DNA from: Leptospira idonii
Lineage (GTDB): Bacteria; Spirochaetota; Leptospiria; Leptospirales; Leptospiraceae
DNA length: 64,000 nucleotides
Assembly: GCF_004770995.1 (NCBI RefSeq)
Contig: NZ_RQHW01000078.1
Span: 1-64,000, forward strand
Direction: 5' to 3'
Shown piece by piece: positions 33,719 to 42,825 of the stretch (its first letter is position 1; every line of letters starts with the position of its first letter). The translations under genes were made by a program, and so were the position numbers. Under the pieces are notes generated by a model. The model worked only from the letters and a program-made list of their open reading frames with translations, searched no databases and was not told the DNA's origin.

Positions 33719-35138
33719 CAAAGAAACGGAAAAACAACTTCCCAAAGAAGAGGTTTTTGTTCCGTCTTACGAATGTAAGTATAAAATAAACAGCTTAAAC
33801 GGGAACAATTGCAATATAGAATGTGTTCTCGGAGACATATCCAAATACGGAACTAGAATTTCCCTGGAAACTCCTCTCCCCATAGACGAAAGAATAGGCT
33901 CCGTCTTGGAAATGAGCATTTCTACGGACGTATTGGAATACAATCGAAGCCTAAGCGGAGTGATCCGATGGGAGAAGAAAAAAGATACAGGATGGGAATA
34001 CGGGATTCAATTCGACTCCCCCATTCACTTGGACTTATTCCGCACATTACACGATTCTCTCGTGGGAATCAAAAATAGAATCGATTCTCAAGAGCCTGTC
34101 GTTCCGCATAACGACACTTTATCTCTTGTGTTTCAAACCAAAGAAAAAATCAAGATGGTTCTCCCCTTATTGTCCGAACTGGAATCTGGCTTGAACGACT
34201 ACGAATATGCGGTAGCTTACAATCTGAAAGAAGAGATTTACAAAGCCACTTATCAGCTTCTCAAACCCATTTACGAATTTTTGAAGAAAAAATCGAACGA
34301 ACTCTATCACTCTCTTTCCGAAAAAGAGATCAAATATAACTTCGATTACATTCGTCACGAATTGAGAGAAATTTTATTTTTAGATCCCTTTATCAAAAGA
34401 GCGACCACAAAACCGTTAGGTTATGCGGGAGACTTCGAAATGATGGATTCCATTTACAGGGACAGTACGGAAGGAACCAACCTGTTGGGAAAAAGCATTC
34501 ACAAATGCACTTTGAATCTCAAATCCGCACAAGCGGTCTTCCATAGACAAAACTTTTTTTACAGAAACATATTGGATCGTTTGAAAAAAACGAAATCCAG
34601 GCTTTATGTTCTCTCCATTGCCTGCGGCCCCGCCAGAGAAGTGGTCACTCTCATTCAAAACACGGACCCTTCCCTTCTCGATAAACTCACCATTTATCTT
34701 TTGGACCAGGACCCTCGTGCCATCACGGAAGCGAAACACGGGATTCGAATCGCTCTTTTGAAAACGAAAAAACAATTGGACTTCCATTGTTTGAATATCG
34801 AAATTTCCCGTTTTGCGACAAATCCAGGTAAGTTCGTCAAACACACCGAAATCGATTTGATCTATTCCGCCGGTCTTTTCGATTACATCAAAACAAGAAC
34901 CGCACAAAAGATATGCAACCATCTTTATCCTCTCCTCAAACCCAAAGGAGAGATCTTCCTGGGAAATTTTTCCTCAGACTCGGACGAAATTGGAATTATG
35001 GAAGTGATGGATTGGAGCCTCATCTATCGAACCGATGAAGAGCTTGTCAGTTTTGCGGACACTCTGTCCGGCCCGAAACGAATCGACGTTGTCAGCGACG
35101 TTCTGCCTCAAAAATTCTTTCATCTTACGAAAGAATAG
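33690..35138 (+). CDS. PilZ-like domain fused to a SAM-dependent methyltransferase
   Basis: A 482-residue protein. The first 130 residues form a PilZ-like beta-barrel with the D-x-S-x-x-G motif (GDISKYGTRI), but the Arg pair (R-x3-R) needed for cyclic di-GMP binding is missing, the matching stretch reading YECKYKI. From about 290 a Rossmann methyltransferase appears (LYVLSIACGPAREVVTLI for SAM, IYLLDQDPRAI, and LIYSAGLFDYI). A helical linker lies between. The substrate is unknown. It overlaps the SpoIIE-TPR gene by 29 bases, suggesting a stable partnership. It ends in a hairpin terminator. Confidence 0.8.
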   Translation: MEKTSSNQIDKETEKQLPKEEVFVPSYECKYKINSLNGNNCNIECVLGDISKYGTRISLETPLPIDERIGSVLEMSISTDVLEYNRSLSGVIRWEKKKDTGWEYGIQFDSPIHLDLFRTLHDSLVGIKNRIDSQEPVVPHNDTLSLVFQTKEKIKMVLPLLSELESGLNDYEYAVAYNLKEEIYKATYQLLKPIYEFLKKKSNELYHSLSEKEIKYNFDYIRHELREILFLDPFIKRATTKPLGYAGDFEMMDSIYRDSTEGTNLLGKSIHKCTLNLKSAQAVFHRQNFFYRNILDRLKKTKSRLYVLSIACGPAREVVTLIQNTDPSLLDKLTIYLLDQDPRAITEAKHGIRIALLKTKKQLDFHCLNIEISRFATNPGKFVKHTEIDLIYSAGLFDYIKTRTAQKICNHLYPLLKPKGEIFLGNFSSDSDEIGIMEVMDWSLIYRTDEELVSFADTLSGPKRIDVVSDVLPQKFFHLTKE

Positions 35139-35160
35139 GCCGCTTTTCGGCGGCCTTTCT
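35137..35160. terminator. Shared terminator hairpin between convergent genes
   Basis: AGGCCGC (35137-35143) pairs with GCGGCCT (35150-35156) around TTTTCG. It is followed by TTCT on the plus strand and ATTCTTT on the minus strand. It lies exactly between the methyltransferase gene and ahpF, which converge here, so it can serve both. Confidence 0.75.
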
Positions 35161-35164
35161 CCGT

Positions 35165-36724
35165 TTAGTTTTTGTGAAGCAGATATTCGAAAGCGGAAAT
35201 GGCAGCCTTAGCGCCTTCTCCCATCGCAATGATGATCTGTTTGTAAGGGGTTTGAGTGACATCTCCACAAGCGAAAATTCCTTCCACATTGGTTCTGCAT
35301 TTTTCATCCACTACGATCTCTCCGGATCGGTTTACTTCCAGGATATCTTTCACAAAACTACTGTTCGGTACTAAACCTATCTGAACGAACACTCCGTCCA
35401 AGGAAAGAGACTCTTCTTTTTCCGAATTTCTGTCCTTATATACCAAAGCTGTTACCTTGTCCCCATCGCTTTCGATGCGGGTGGTTTGAGCGGAAGTGAC
35501 GGTGCGAATATTGGGAGACTCGCTCACTTTGTTCAACAAAACTTGGTCCGCGTTCAATTTTCCACCGAATTCGAGTATGGTGACAGAGTTGACGATACCG
35601 CTCAGATCCAAAGCGGCTTCCACTCCAGAGTTTCCTCCTCCTACTACAGCAACATCTTTTCCTTTGAAAAAAGGGCCGTCACAGTGAGGGCAGTAAGCGA
35701 CTCCTCTTCCTATATTTTCCTTTTCTCCCGGAACATTCAATTCTCTCCATTTTGCTCCCGTAGATAAAATGACCGTTTTGGTTTGAATGACTTCCCCCGT
35801 ATTGAGAACGATCTTTTTCACAACTCCGTCCTCTATCTTTTGCACCTTTACATTTTCCTTTTTGGAAATATTATGATTCTCCAATTGGGAAAGAAGTGTG
35901 TTGGAAAGTTCGGGGCCTGTCGTGTAAGGAAGGGAGATCATATTTTCGATTCCCATAGTATCCCTGACTTGCCCTCCGACTCTGTCTGCTATCATCAGAA
36001 CTTTTAAACCTTTTCTTGCGGAATAAACTGCGGAAGTGACTCCTGCAGGCCCTCCTCCGATTACGGTCACATCATACACTTCTTTGTTTTCAATGGTTTC
36101 TATGTTTCCGGAAGAACTTTGTTTAGGCGGAAACATCTCCATCAGTTTATCGAATATAGCTGAACTTTCCGCTTTGCCGGAAAGAAATCTTTGTCCGTTC
36201 AAATAAACGGCAGGCACGCCCTGTATGTTTTTTTCTTTCACTTGATCCGGAAACAAAGCTCCGTCGATCATTCTGTTTTTGATGTTCGGATTGATCAATG
36301 CGAAAGAATTTAACGCCTGTACTACTTCAGGACAATTATGGCAGTCCAAAGAAACATAAGTCTCAAATTGCAGATCTTCTTCTATGTTCCTTAAGGCTTT
36401 CTGCATACCTTCTTCCAGCTTGAGAGGATTTCCTCCCGCTTGCAAAATCGCAAGAACCAACGAACTAAATTCATGTCCTCCCGGAACACCTGAAAACACG
36501 ATTCCCGTGGAAACACCGTTCTTCAGAACGGAGAAATCGACTCCCGACCCCTTCTCATTTCCATGAACAAGACTTAGACGGGGATGAAGGGAAACAATTT
36601 CTTCCAAAAACGAAATCAGTTCGCCTCTACTGGGATGATCACCTTCCTTCAATTGCAAACTAACATCCGTTTGAATTTTTTCGAAATATTCCTTTACTTG
36701 ATTTTTTGCTCCTTCATCTAACAT
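35165..36724 (-). CDS. ahpF: Alkyl hydroperoxide reductase subunit F
   Basis: A 519-residue flavoprotein disulfide reductase that passes electrons from NAD(P)H to AhpC. The N-terminal double-thioredoxin-fold domain carries the redox pair C128-HN-C131. The FAD domain begins [21 protein letters not shown], and the second active disulfide is CPHC in [10 protein letters not shown]. The last 40 residues have the family's [14 protein letters not shown]. Length and Cys positions match the E. coli protein closely. The ATG follows GGGAGAG. It lies 54 bp after ahpC on the same strand, with a stem-loop in the gap. Confidence 0.97.
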   Translation of the reverse strand: MLDEGAKNQVKEYFEKIQTDVSLQLKEGDHPSRGELISFLEEIVSLHPRLSLVHGNEKGSGVDFSVLKNGVSTGIVFSGVPGGHEFSSLVLAILQAGGNPLKLEEGMQKALRNIEEDLQFETYVSLDCHNCPEVVQALNSFALINPNIKNRMIDGALFPDQVKEKNIQGVPAVYLNGQRFLSGKAESSAIFDKLMEMFPPKQSSSGNIETIENKEVYDVTVIGGGPAGVTSAVYSARKGLKVLMIADRVGGQVRDTMGIENMISLPYTTGPELSNTLLSQLENHNISKKENVKVQKIEDGVVKKIVLNTGEVIQTKTVILSTGAKWRELNVPGEKENIGRGVAYCPHCDGPFFKGKDVAVVGGGNSGVEAALDLSGIVNSVTILEFGGKLNADQVLLNKVSESPNIRTVTSAQTTRIESDGDKVTALVYKDRNSEKEESLSLDGVFVQIGLVPNSSFVKDILEVNRSGEIVVDEKCRTNVEGIFACGDVTQTPYKQIIIAMGEGAKAAISAFEYLLHKN

Positions 36725-36745
36725 AAATTCTCTCCCGTTGTATTG

Positions 36746-36768
36746 CCCGGACCGCGAAACGGCCCGGG
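36746..36768 (-). terminator. Stem-loop between ahpC and ahpF
   Basis: On the minus strand CCCGGGCCG pairs with CGGTCCGGG (one G-U pair) around TTTCG. There is no T-run after it, so it is probably a partial attenuator or an mRNA-stabilising hairpin that lets ahpC be expressed above ahpF. Confidence 0.6.
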
Positions 36769-36778
36769 ATTATTGTAT

Positions 36779-37342
36779 CTAGATTTTGCCTACCAAATCC
36801 AAACCAGGTTTCAAAGTTGTGGAACCAGGCTTCCATTTCGCAGGACAAACTTCTCCGTCATTCTGTGCGACATACTGAGCGGCTTGTACTTTTCTCACCA
36901 ATTCCTCCGCAGAACGCCCGATACCCAAATCGTGGATTTCGGCAGTTTTGATTTGTCCTTCCGGATTGATCACGAAAGTTCCTCTAAGAGCCTGACCGGC
37001 ATCATCGATCATCACTCCGAATCCTCTTGTAATCACTCCGGCAGGATCACCTAACATTGGAAATTTGATTTTTTTGATGGTATCACTCGCTTCATGCCAA
37101 GCTTTATGAACGAAATGAGTGTCCGTTGAAACGGAATACACTTCCACTCCCATCTTTTGCAGTTCTGCGTAATGATCCGCTACATCGCCGAGTTCAGTCG
37201 GGCAGACGAAAGTAAAGTCCGCAGGATAAAAAACGAAAACGGACCATTTTCCCAATACGTCTTTTTTGCTGATTTTTTTGAAAGCCCCGTTGTGGAAAGC
37301 TTCCACGCTGAATTCGGGGATTTGTTGGTTGATGTTCGACAT
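36779..37342 (-). CDS. ahpC: Alkyl hydroperoxide reductase subunit C (2-Cys peroxiredoxin)
   Basis: A 187-residue peroxiredoxin that reduces H2O2, alkyl peroxides and peroxynitrite. The peroxidatic Cys47 lies in DFTFVCPTE and the resolving Cys in GEVCPAKW near 166, as in typical AhpC. The ATG at 37342 is six bases after AAGGAG. The alternative ATG at 37348 directly abuts that site and is unlikely. It is preceded by its own promoter (TTTACA-17-TATATT) with a 20-bp palindrome just upstream, and the oxyR gene lies before it on the same strand. Confidence 0.97.
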   Translation of the reverse strand: MSNINQQIPEFSVEAFHNGAFKKISKKDVLGKWSVFVFYPADFTFVCPTELGDVADHYAELQKMGVEVYSVSTDTHFVHKAWHEASDTIKKIKFPMLGDPAGVITRGFGVMIDDAGQALRGTFVINPEGQIKTAEIHDLGIGRSAEELVRKVQAAQYVAQNDGEVCPAKWKPGSTTLKPGLDLVGKI

Positions 37343-37367
37343 ATTCATCTCCTTGGTTTATGAGATA

Positions 37368-37424
37368 AATATAGTCCGAATAGAGACATTTGTAAAATAA
37401 ATAGTATAAATGATAAGATTTATA
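37368..37424 (-). promoter_or_regulatory. ahpC promoter with an adjacent activator-type palindrome
   Basis: On the minus strand TTTACA (37391-37396), 17 bp, TATATT (37368-37373) is a near-ideal promoter, placing the start near 37361. Immediately upstream of the -35 box lies TATAAAT-GATAAG-ATTTATA (37405-37424), perfect 7-bp arms. This is the position and symmetry expected of a LysR-type activator site. It does not fit the E. coli ATAG-N7-CTAT OxyR consensus. The binder is presumed to be the OxyR encoded upstream. Confidence 0.72.
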
Positions 37425-37443
37425 AAAACTATGAAACTGGGAA

Positions 37444-38352
37444 CTAAAGAGAGATTCCTATGATTTTAAATTTTTCTTTGGAATGAAACTCCTTTGGAAT
37501 CTGCTTTAGAATGATCTCATTTAACTTCCGTAAGATTTTATTCTTATAAAATCCGTGTTTGTAAACGATACTGATCTCTCTTGCCGGTTCGGGAGAAGCA
37601 AAAGGAACGACTCTTTCCGATGTTTCCGTAACGGCGAGTTTGGGAAGTAAGGTGACTCCGATTCCTAAATCGACCATCCTCCTAAGAGTTTCCACACTTC
37701 CACTTTCGATTTTTGCAAGAGAGTTATGATTGCATATCTTCAAAGACTGATGTCGAAAACAATGTTCCTCCCCCAAAACCAAAAGAGGATATTTTTCGAT
37801 ATTCTTCATAGTCACTGTTTTGGATTTTTCCTTCACACCTTCCGGATAATAGACCACAAACGGTTCGTAATAAAGAGGCTGTTCCACAATATTAGGAATT
37901 TTTAATGGAGTTGCCAAGATCCCTATGTCGATCTCTTCTTTATCCAGCTTTTCTATGATGGACAAAGTTGGCAGCTCAGAGATACGGCAATGCACTTGGC
38001 TGAGTTCCGTCTGCAAAGTTCGATAAATTCCGGGAATCAAATAATTACTAACTGTAGGAATCACTCCTATGGAAAGATCTCCCGTAGGTTCGTCCTTCAA
38101 CTGCCCTGCAATTTCGTACAATTTGTCCGCTTCTCTCAAAGTATGTTTGGCCTGCTCGATGACCTCTTTGCCCAATTTAGTGGTAACGATCGGATTTTTT
38201 TTGCGGTCGAACAGGGAAAACCCCAATTCCTGTTCCACTTTTTGCACCTGAAGACTCAAGGTAGGTTGTGCAACTAAACACTGTTCTGCGGCTTTAGCGA
38301 AATTTTTGTATAGATCGAGGGCGACTATGTATCTCAATTGAGTGATTGTCAT
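37444..38352 (-). CDS. oxyR: OxyR-type hydrogen-peroxide-sensing LysR regulator
   Basis: A 302-residue LysR-family regulator. It has an N-terminal helix-turn-helix (NFAKAAEQCLVAQPTLSLQVQKVE) and a periplasmic-binding-fold effector domain. The decisive sign is C198-FRHQSLKI-C207 in the effector domain. Two Cys nine residues apart, in a HC-x-R-x-Q context, are the same layout as the C199/C208 redox switch of E. coli OxyR. It stands directly upstream of ahpC and ahpF in the same direction. No strong ribosome binding site precedes the ATG. Confidence 0.95.
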   Translation of the reverse strand: MTITQLRYIVALDLYKNFAKAAEQCLVAQPTLSLQVQKVEQELGFSLFDRKKNPIVTTKLGKEVIEQAKHTLREADKLYEIAGQLKDEPTGDLSIGVIPTVSNYLIPGIYRTLQTELSQVHCRISELPTLSIIEKLDKEEIDIGILATPLKIPNIVEQPLYYEPFVVYYPEGVKEKSKTVTMKNIEKYPLLVLGEEHCFRHQSLKICNHNSLAKIESGSVETLRRMVDLGIGVTLLPKLAVTETSERVVPFASPEPAREISIVYKHGFYKNKILRKLNEIILKQIPKEFHSKEKFKIIGISL

Positions 38353-38599
38353 GATAAAAAAGGAATCGAAAGCTAACTTTCATTCTACAATATCCGAAAG
38401 AAAAACATACAAGCAGAATATTTTAAATTTCCTTTCCGATTCCGTCCCGATTGTTTTAAAAATCAATACGGCTGGGTATCTTTCCCAGTCTATCTTAGAG
38501 GAAAAGGAGAAAATTGGTTGGTATGGTCGACGCATCGATTGCCGCAATCGGCACATCGGTTTTCTTCGGCCGGAAAAATCGAACCGGGCGGATTTTGTC

Positions 38600-38628
38600 T
38601 TGATTTTTACACATATTTGCCATAAACT
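38600..38628 (+). promoter_or_regulatory. Candidate promoter of the 7TM-SpoIIE gene
   Basis: TTGATT (38600-38605), 17 bp, TAAACT (38623-38628) ends 19 bases before the ATG at 38648, so the leader would be very short. The remainder of the 295-bp gap from oxyR shows no convincing gene. Confidence 0.45.
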
Positions 38629-38647
38629 CAAGATCCAATTTTAGACC

Positions 38648-40585
38648 ATGCAGCCCTTTTGTTTGTACATTCTCCTATTGATTTTACCTCTTGGTCTGAT
38701 TGCAAAAGAACCAATTCCCATCAATCCTTTTGGCAAAACTTCTCTCAAAGATGGTTGGACGTTCCAAGAACTTCCGAATGGAAAGCCGGTTTCTATCGAA
38801 GTAGGAAACAGTCTGTCTTCCCAAGGATTTCCTCCTCCTACAAGCGGGGTATATGAGGTTCATTTTTTATTTCCGAAAGAAGAAATCACTTCAGCCGTCG
38901 GGATTTATCTGGATCGAGTGCAAGAGGCAGATAAAATTTTTCTCAACGGAAAATGGATCGGAGGCACTGGAGTTCTTCCGAACGATGGCAAATATTCACC
39001 TAACTGGTATTATAAAAGACTCTATTTTCTTCCAGATTCTCTTCTGAAAAAAGGAGAAATCAATACGATCCGCATTCAGATCTTTTATCAAAACAAAACC
39101 TTTCCGGGAGGAATCTTCCGAAGCATTCCTCAAATCGGAAATTATGAATTGATCAGAAACAATATCATTCGGGAAGACGGAAGAGATTTCTGCATCATCA
39201 TGTTGTTCTTCGGAATCGGAGCTTATCAAATCTTTTCGATCCTTCTCAGAAGACAGCCTAGATCCAATTTTTTTCTGTTATGCTCCAGTATGTGTTTTGT
39301 TTTGTGGAGGCTCCCTCTTCTCAACATTTCACACTCTGTTTTTGAATTGGAATTCAATACTCTGATTCGAGTGTTTTTCGTATTCCAAACTCTGCTTCCT
39401 GCCGCCTTATTATTATTTAATTATTCCATTTTCAGAGATCCGGTTCGGCTGAAGGAATGGATTTTACTCTCCATTATTTTCCTTTTGGCCTTCGTACAGA
39501 TCTTCGATATAGAATATTCTTCAAGAATCATTGCTTTACGAATTTGGGAATTCACTCTGATCTTCGTTTTTTCATTCGTAGTGGTCAGCGTTTACAGAGC
39601 CGCAAAACAAAAAAAAATGGAAGCAAACATACTCGGTGCGGGTTTTTTACTTTTAAGTTTATGCGGAACCGTCGACATCATCATCGATCTTACTTCCGGT
39701 AAAAACATCTATCTCAGTCAATACGGCTTTTTGATTTTGATGATTCTTTCCGCCATCACGATCTCATTCCGAAACGCTAAAAACGAAAAAGAACTTTCTC
39801 TTCTTACTAAGGATTTGGAGGCGAGAGTGCAGATCCGTACGGAGGAACTGAGAAAGAAAAATTCCAGCCTGGAACAAGATCTTTTTTTCGCCTCTCAACT
39901 CCAAGGTCATCTTCTACCGAAAGACGCCCCTTCCATAACTGGCTTAAATCTTAGCGCCACTTATCTTCCTATGTCCCAGGTAGGAGGAGATTTATACGAT
40001 TGGATCGAGGTCGACGAACATCGATTATTATTTCTTATCGCGGACGTTGCGGGGCATGGAGTTCCTGCCGCGCTTGTTTCTTCTATGGTAAAGGTTCAAT
40101 TCAGGGAAAGTGCCAAAGAAACCCAAAACCCTGCGGAAGTTCTTTTGAAAATGAACCAAGCTCTCATCTTTCTAGTAAGTAAATACTTCATCACCGCCTC
40201 TTGTGCGTTATTTGATACGAAAAAAAACCAGGTGATCATTTCTTCTGCGGGTCATCCGAATCCATTGATTTACAATCAGTTCGAATCCAAGTTTCAATTT
40301 TTGAACTTGAAAGGATCCATCCTGGGCTGGAGAGAAACGTTTCAATACCAAAACTGGTCTCAAAACATCACGAAAGGAGACAGATTTTTCTTTTATACGG
40401 ACGGGGTCACGGAAGCGAGAGCGGAAGGTAAATTGTTCGGAGAAGCGAATCTGCTTCGCATCTTAAAAAAATCGAAAACGAAAGAAATCCAAACAGTCTC
40501 CGAACTGGTTCTGAAAGAAATTTCCGATTACTCGGATGAAGAACTGAAAGACGATGTTACCTATGTGCTCATAGAAATCACCTAA
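38648..40585 (+). CDS. 7TM receptor with SpoIIE-type phosphatase output
   Basis: A 645-residue receptor. A signal peptide (ending LIAK) leads to a periplasmic jelly-roll domain with GVYEVHFLFPKEE, IFLNGKWIGGTGVLP and FLPDSLLKKGEINTIRIQI (galactose-binding-like, as in the 7TMR-DISM-linked group). About seven membrane helices span 180-375. A short coiled coil (LEARVQIRTEELRKKNSSLEQDLFFASQLQ) precedes a complete PP2C/SpoIIE domain: QVGGDLYDW, IADVAGHGVPAALV, FYTDGVTEAR, DDVTYVLI. It would dephosphorylate a Ser/Thr partner in response to a periplasmic cue. The 3' end overlaps the convergent eutC by eight bases. Confidence 0.88.
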   Translation: MQPFCLYILLLILPLGLIAKEPIPINPFGKTSLKDGWTFQELPNGKPVSIEVGNSLSSQGFPPPTSGVYEVHFLFPKEEITSAVGIYLDRVQEADKIFLNGKWIGGTGVLPNDGKYSPNWYYKRLYFLPDSLLKKGEINTIRIQIFYQNKTFPGGIFRSIPQIGNYELIRNNIIREDGRDFCIIMLFFGIGAYQIFSILLRRQPRSNFFLLCSSMCFVLWRLPLLNISHSVFELEFNTLIRVFFVFQTLLPAALLLFNYSIFRDPVRLKEWILLSIIFLLAFVQIFDIEYSSRIIALRIWEFTLIFVFSFVVVSVYRAAKQKKMEANILGAGFLLLSLCGTVDIIIDLTSGKNIYLSQYGFLILMILSAITISFRNAKNEKELSLLTKDLEARVQIRTEELRKKNSSLEQDLFFASQLQGHLLPKDAPSITGLNLSATYLPMSQVGGDLYDWIEVDEHRLLFLIADVAGHGVPAALVSSMVKVQFRESAKETQNPAEVLLKMNQALIFLVSKYFITASCALFDTKKNQVIISSAGHPNPLIYNQFESKFQFLNLKGSILGWRETFQYQNWSQNITKGDRFFFYTDGVTEARAEGKLFGEANLLRILKKSKTKEIQTVSELVLKEISDYSDEELKDDVTYVLIEIT

Positions 40586-41357
40586 GTTTGTTTTGTTCTT
40601 CTCCTGCGATCCCTTCCACCATCCTATCTTTCAATAAAACTCCGGATATCTTTTGGGAAAGCGCTTCTTTCAAAAGATAGATCAGTTTGGCCCCCGCTCT
40701 TTCATAACTTAGACCACCTAACCTTACATTAGAGATACAGTTTCTTCTTTCGTCCGTAGTCCCCGATTTACTTTGATATGTGATGTAAACTCCCAAACTG
40801 TCCGCAGTAGTAAGTCCAGGTCTTTCTCCGATCAGAACCACTGTCATATTGGCGGAAAGTGATTCCGAAATTTGATCTCCTATGGCGACTCTTCCGTTCG
40901 TAACAAATGCGAGAGGAGCGATTTTAGGAAACAACTCTGTCAACTGAGGGCGTAAGTATTCCAGAAAAGGGACTACGTTTTTTTCCACAGCCAAAGGAGA
41001 AAGCCCGTCCACGATGGAAATGGAAAGATCGTATTCTTTTTGTAAGTTGGGAAATTTTCGCAAAGTTTGAAGGGATGTTTCCTCCAGTTTTCTTCCTAAG
41101 TCGGGCCGTAAGAGATAATCTTGTCTTGAGTTTGCTGCAGAATGTAAAGAAATCACAGGCAACCAAGAAGAAAGTTTTTCTTCTATTTCTTTCCAATCGC
41201 AGGCGTTCCAAACCGCATCTCTGGCTCCTGCATGATCGAATCTTAATTGCAACATCTCTTTTGTGGAAAGAGAACCTCCTGAACGGGAAAGACCTATCCT
41301 GGCGGAAGTAAATCGTTTCATATCTTCCCAGGGTGTTTTCGCATTCGAATTACTCAT
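40578..41357 (-). CDS. eutC: Ethanolamine ammonia-lyase, small subunit
   Basis: A 259-residue EutC. With EutB it forms the adenosylcobalamin-dependent enzyme that splits ethanolamine into acetaldehyde and ammonia. Seen here are ARIGLSRSGGSLSTKEMLQLRFDHAGARDAVW near the start and ERPGLTTADSLGVYITYQ toward the end, both typical of EutC. The ATG overlaps the eutB end by eight bases and has CCGGAGGATT before it. No microcompartment, acetaldehyde dehydrogenase or ethanolamine regulator gene is in the window, so this is an orphan pair. Confidence 0.96.
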   Translation of the reverse strand: MSNSNAKTPWEDMKRFTSARIGLSRSGGSLSTKEMLQLRFDHAGARDAVWNACDWKEIEEKLSSWLPVISLHSAANSRQDYLLRPDLGRKLEETSLQTLRKFPNLQKEYDLSISIVDGLSPLAVEKNVVPFLEYLRPQLTELFPKIAPLAFVTNGRVAIGDQISESLSANMTVVLIGERPGLTTADSLGVYITYQSKSGTTDERRNCISNVRLGGLSYERAGAKLIYLLKEALSQKISGVLLKDRMVEGIAGEEQNKLR

Positions 41358-42738
41358 GGAATCCTCCGGAAAATGAAGAAAGAAGTTTCGTAGAATCGAA
41401 GTTTGTTGCAGGAAGATGGTTTTCTTTTGTGATCCCCATCTTTTGCAGCCAGGCTTCGAATTCGGGAGCGGGCTTTAATCCTAACGACTGCCTCAAATAC
41501 AAAGCATCATGAAAAGAGGTACTTTGGTAAGATAACATCACATCATCCGATCCTGGAATTCCCATGATGTAATTGCATCCTGCGACTCCCAAAAGAGTCA
41601 AAAGCATATCCATATCGTCCGCATCGGCATCCGCATGATTCGTATAACAAATATCAACTCCCATAGGAAGTCCCAATATCTTTCCACAAAAATGATCTTC
41701 CAAACCGGCGCGGATGATTTGTTTTCCATTGAATAGATATTCCGGTCCGATGAAACCGACCACAGTGTTCACAAGTAAAGGAGAAAATTCCCTCGCCACG
41801 GCGTAGGCTCGCGTTTCCAATGTTTGCTGGTCGATCCCGAAGTGTGCGTTTGCGGAAAGTGCACTTCCTTGTCCCGTTTCGAAATACATCACATTGTTTC
41901 CTACGGTGTATCTTTTTAGAGACAATGCCTGTTCGTATGCTTCTTTCAGAAGAGAAAGATTGATCCCGAAACTTTCATTTAATTTTTGGGTTCCTCCGAT
42001 GGATTGAAACACCAAATCGAGAGGCGCATTCTCGTTCATAAGTTCCATCGAAGTAGTCACATGGCTGAGGACGCAAGTTTGCACAGGCATCTCGTATTTA
42101 GTTCGAATGGAGTCCATTAAGTGAAGAAGTTTTCTCGAAGTGGGCAGATTGTCCGTGGCGGGATTGATTCCAATCACTGCGTCTCCTGCTCCTAAAAGAA
42201 GTCCGTCGAGTATGCTTGCCGCCACTCCTGCGCTGTCGTCCGTGGGATGATTCGGCTGCAACCTAACAGAAAGTCGATTCTCAAGACCGATGGTATTTCT
42301 GAATGCCGTGACGACTCTGCATTTTTTCCCGGCGAGGATTAGATCCTGCAGAGCCATGATTTTGGAAACCGCAGCCACCATCTCGGGAGTGAGCCCGTAA
42401 CGAACCGCAGTCAAATCTTCCGTTTTACAATCCTCGGAAAGAATCCAGTCTCTTAAACTTCCCACTGTTAAATGACTGATTTTCTGAAACGCAACCGGAT
42501 CGAATTGTTTTTGAATGAGTGCGCTCACTTCGTCCGTTTCACTCGGAAGAATCTCTTCTTTCAAAAAATGATCCAAAGGGAGATCCGCCAAACAAAACTG
42601 TGCGGCAACCCTCTCTTGCCCCGACTCCGCCGCTACATTCGCCAGTTGATCTCCGGATCTGAGAGGACTTGCCTTAGCCAAAAGGGTTTTTAAATCGGGA
42701 AACTGAAACTGAAAATTGCCAATCCGAGAGCGAAACAT
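41350..42738 (-). CDS. eutB: Ethanolamine ammonia-lyase, large subunit
   Basis: A 462-residue EutB, the catalytic TIM-barrel subunit that binds ethanolamine and, with EutC, adenosylcobalamin. The sequence has LRSGDQLANVAAESGQERVAAQ at the start, AVIGINPATDN in the middle and CYTNHADADADDMDMLLTLLGVAGC, all well-known EutB segments. The length is normal. The ATG lacks a good ribosome binding site. No cobalamin riboswitch is visible in the 87-bp divergent gap to the cyclase gene. Confidence 0.96.
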   Translation of the reverse strand: MFRSRIGNFQFQFPDLKTLLAKASPLRSGDQLANVAAESGQERVAAQFCLADLPLDHFLKEEILPSETDEVSALIQKQFDPVAFQKISHLTVGSLRDWILSEDCKTEDLTAVRYGLTPEMVAAVSKIMALQDLILAGKKCRVVTAFRNTIGLENRLSVRLQPNHPTDDSAGVAASILDGLLLGAGDAVIGINPATDNLPTSRKLLHLMDSIRTKYEMPVQTCVLSHVTTSMELMNENAPLDLVFQSIGGTQKLNESFGINLSLLKEAYEQALSLKRYTVGNNVMYFETGQGSALSANAHFGIDQQTLETRAYAVAREFSPLLVNTVVGFIGPEYLFNGKQIIRAGLEDHFCGKILGLPMGVDICYTNHADADADDMDMLLTLLGVAGCNYIMGIPGSDDVMLSYQSTSFHDALYLRQSLGLKPAPEFEAWLQKMGITKENHLPATNFDSTKLLSSFSGGFHE

Positions 42739-42825
42739 ATATATTGATCTAACCGATTTTCCGAAAAAGGACAGTACAAAAAGGATTGAGTGAAGGAAAG
42801 AGATCTGTAAAATTATGCAAATTTT

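Noticed and set aside
37368..37432. E. coli-type OxyR box (ATAG-N7-CTAT repeats)
   Set aside because: ATAG (37401) and CTAT (37429) are present but 28 bp apart start-to-start, not 11 or 33. The palindrome between them is the better candidate.
38342..38644. 100-codon plus-strand frame between oxyR and the 7TM-SpoIIE gene
   Set aside because: It overlaps the oxyR start, lacks a ribosome binding site and has a composition unlike its neighbours' proteins.
42739..42825. Cobalamin riboswitch ahead of eutB
   Set aside because: The gap is only 87 bp and shows no B12-box-like sequence.
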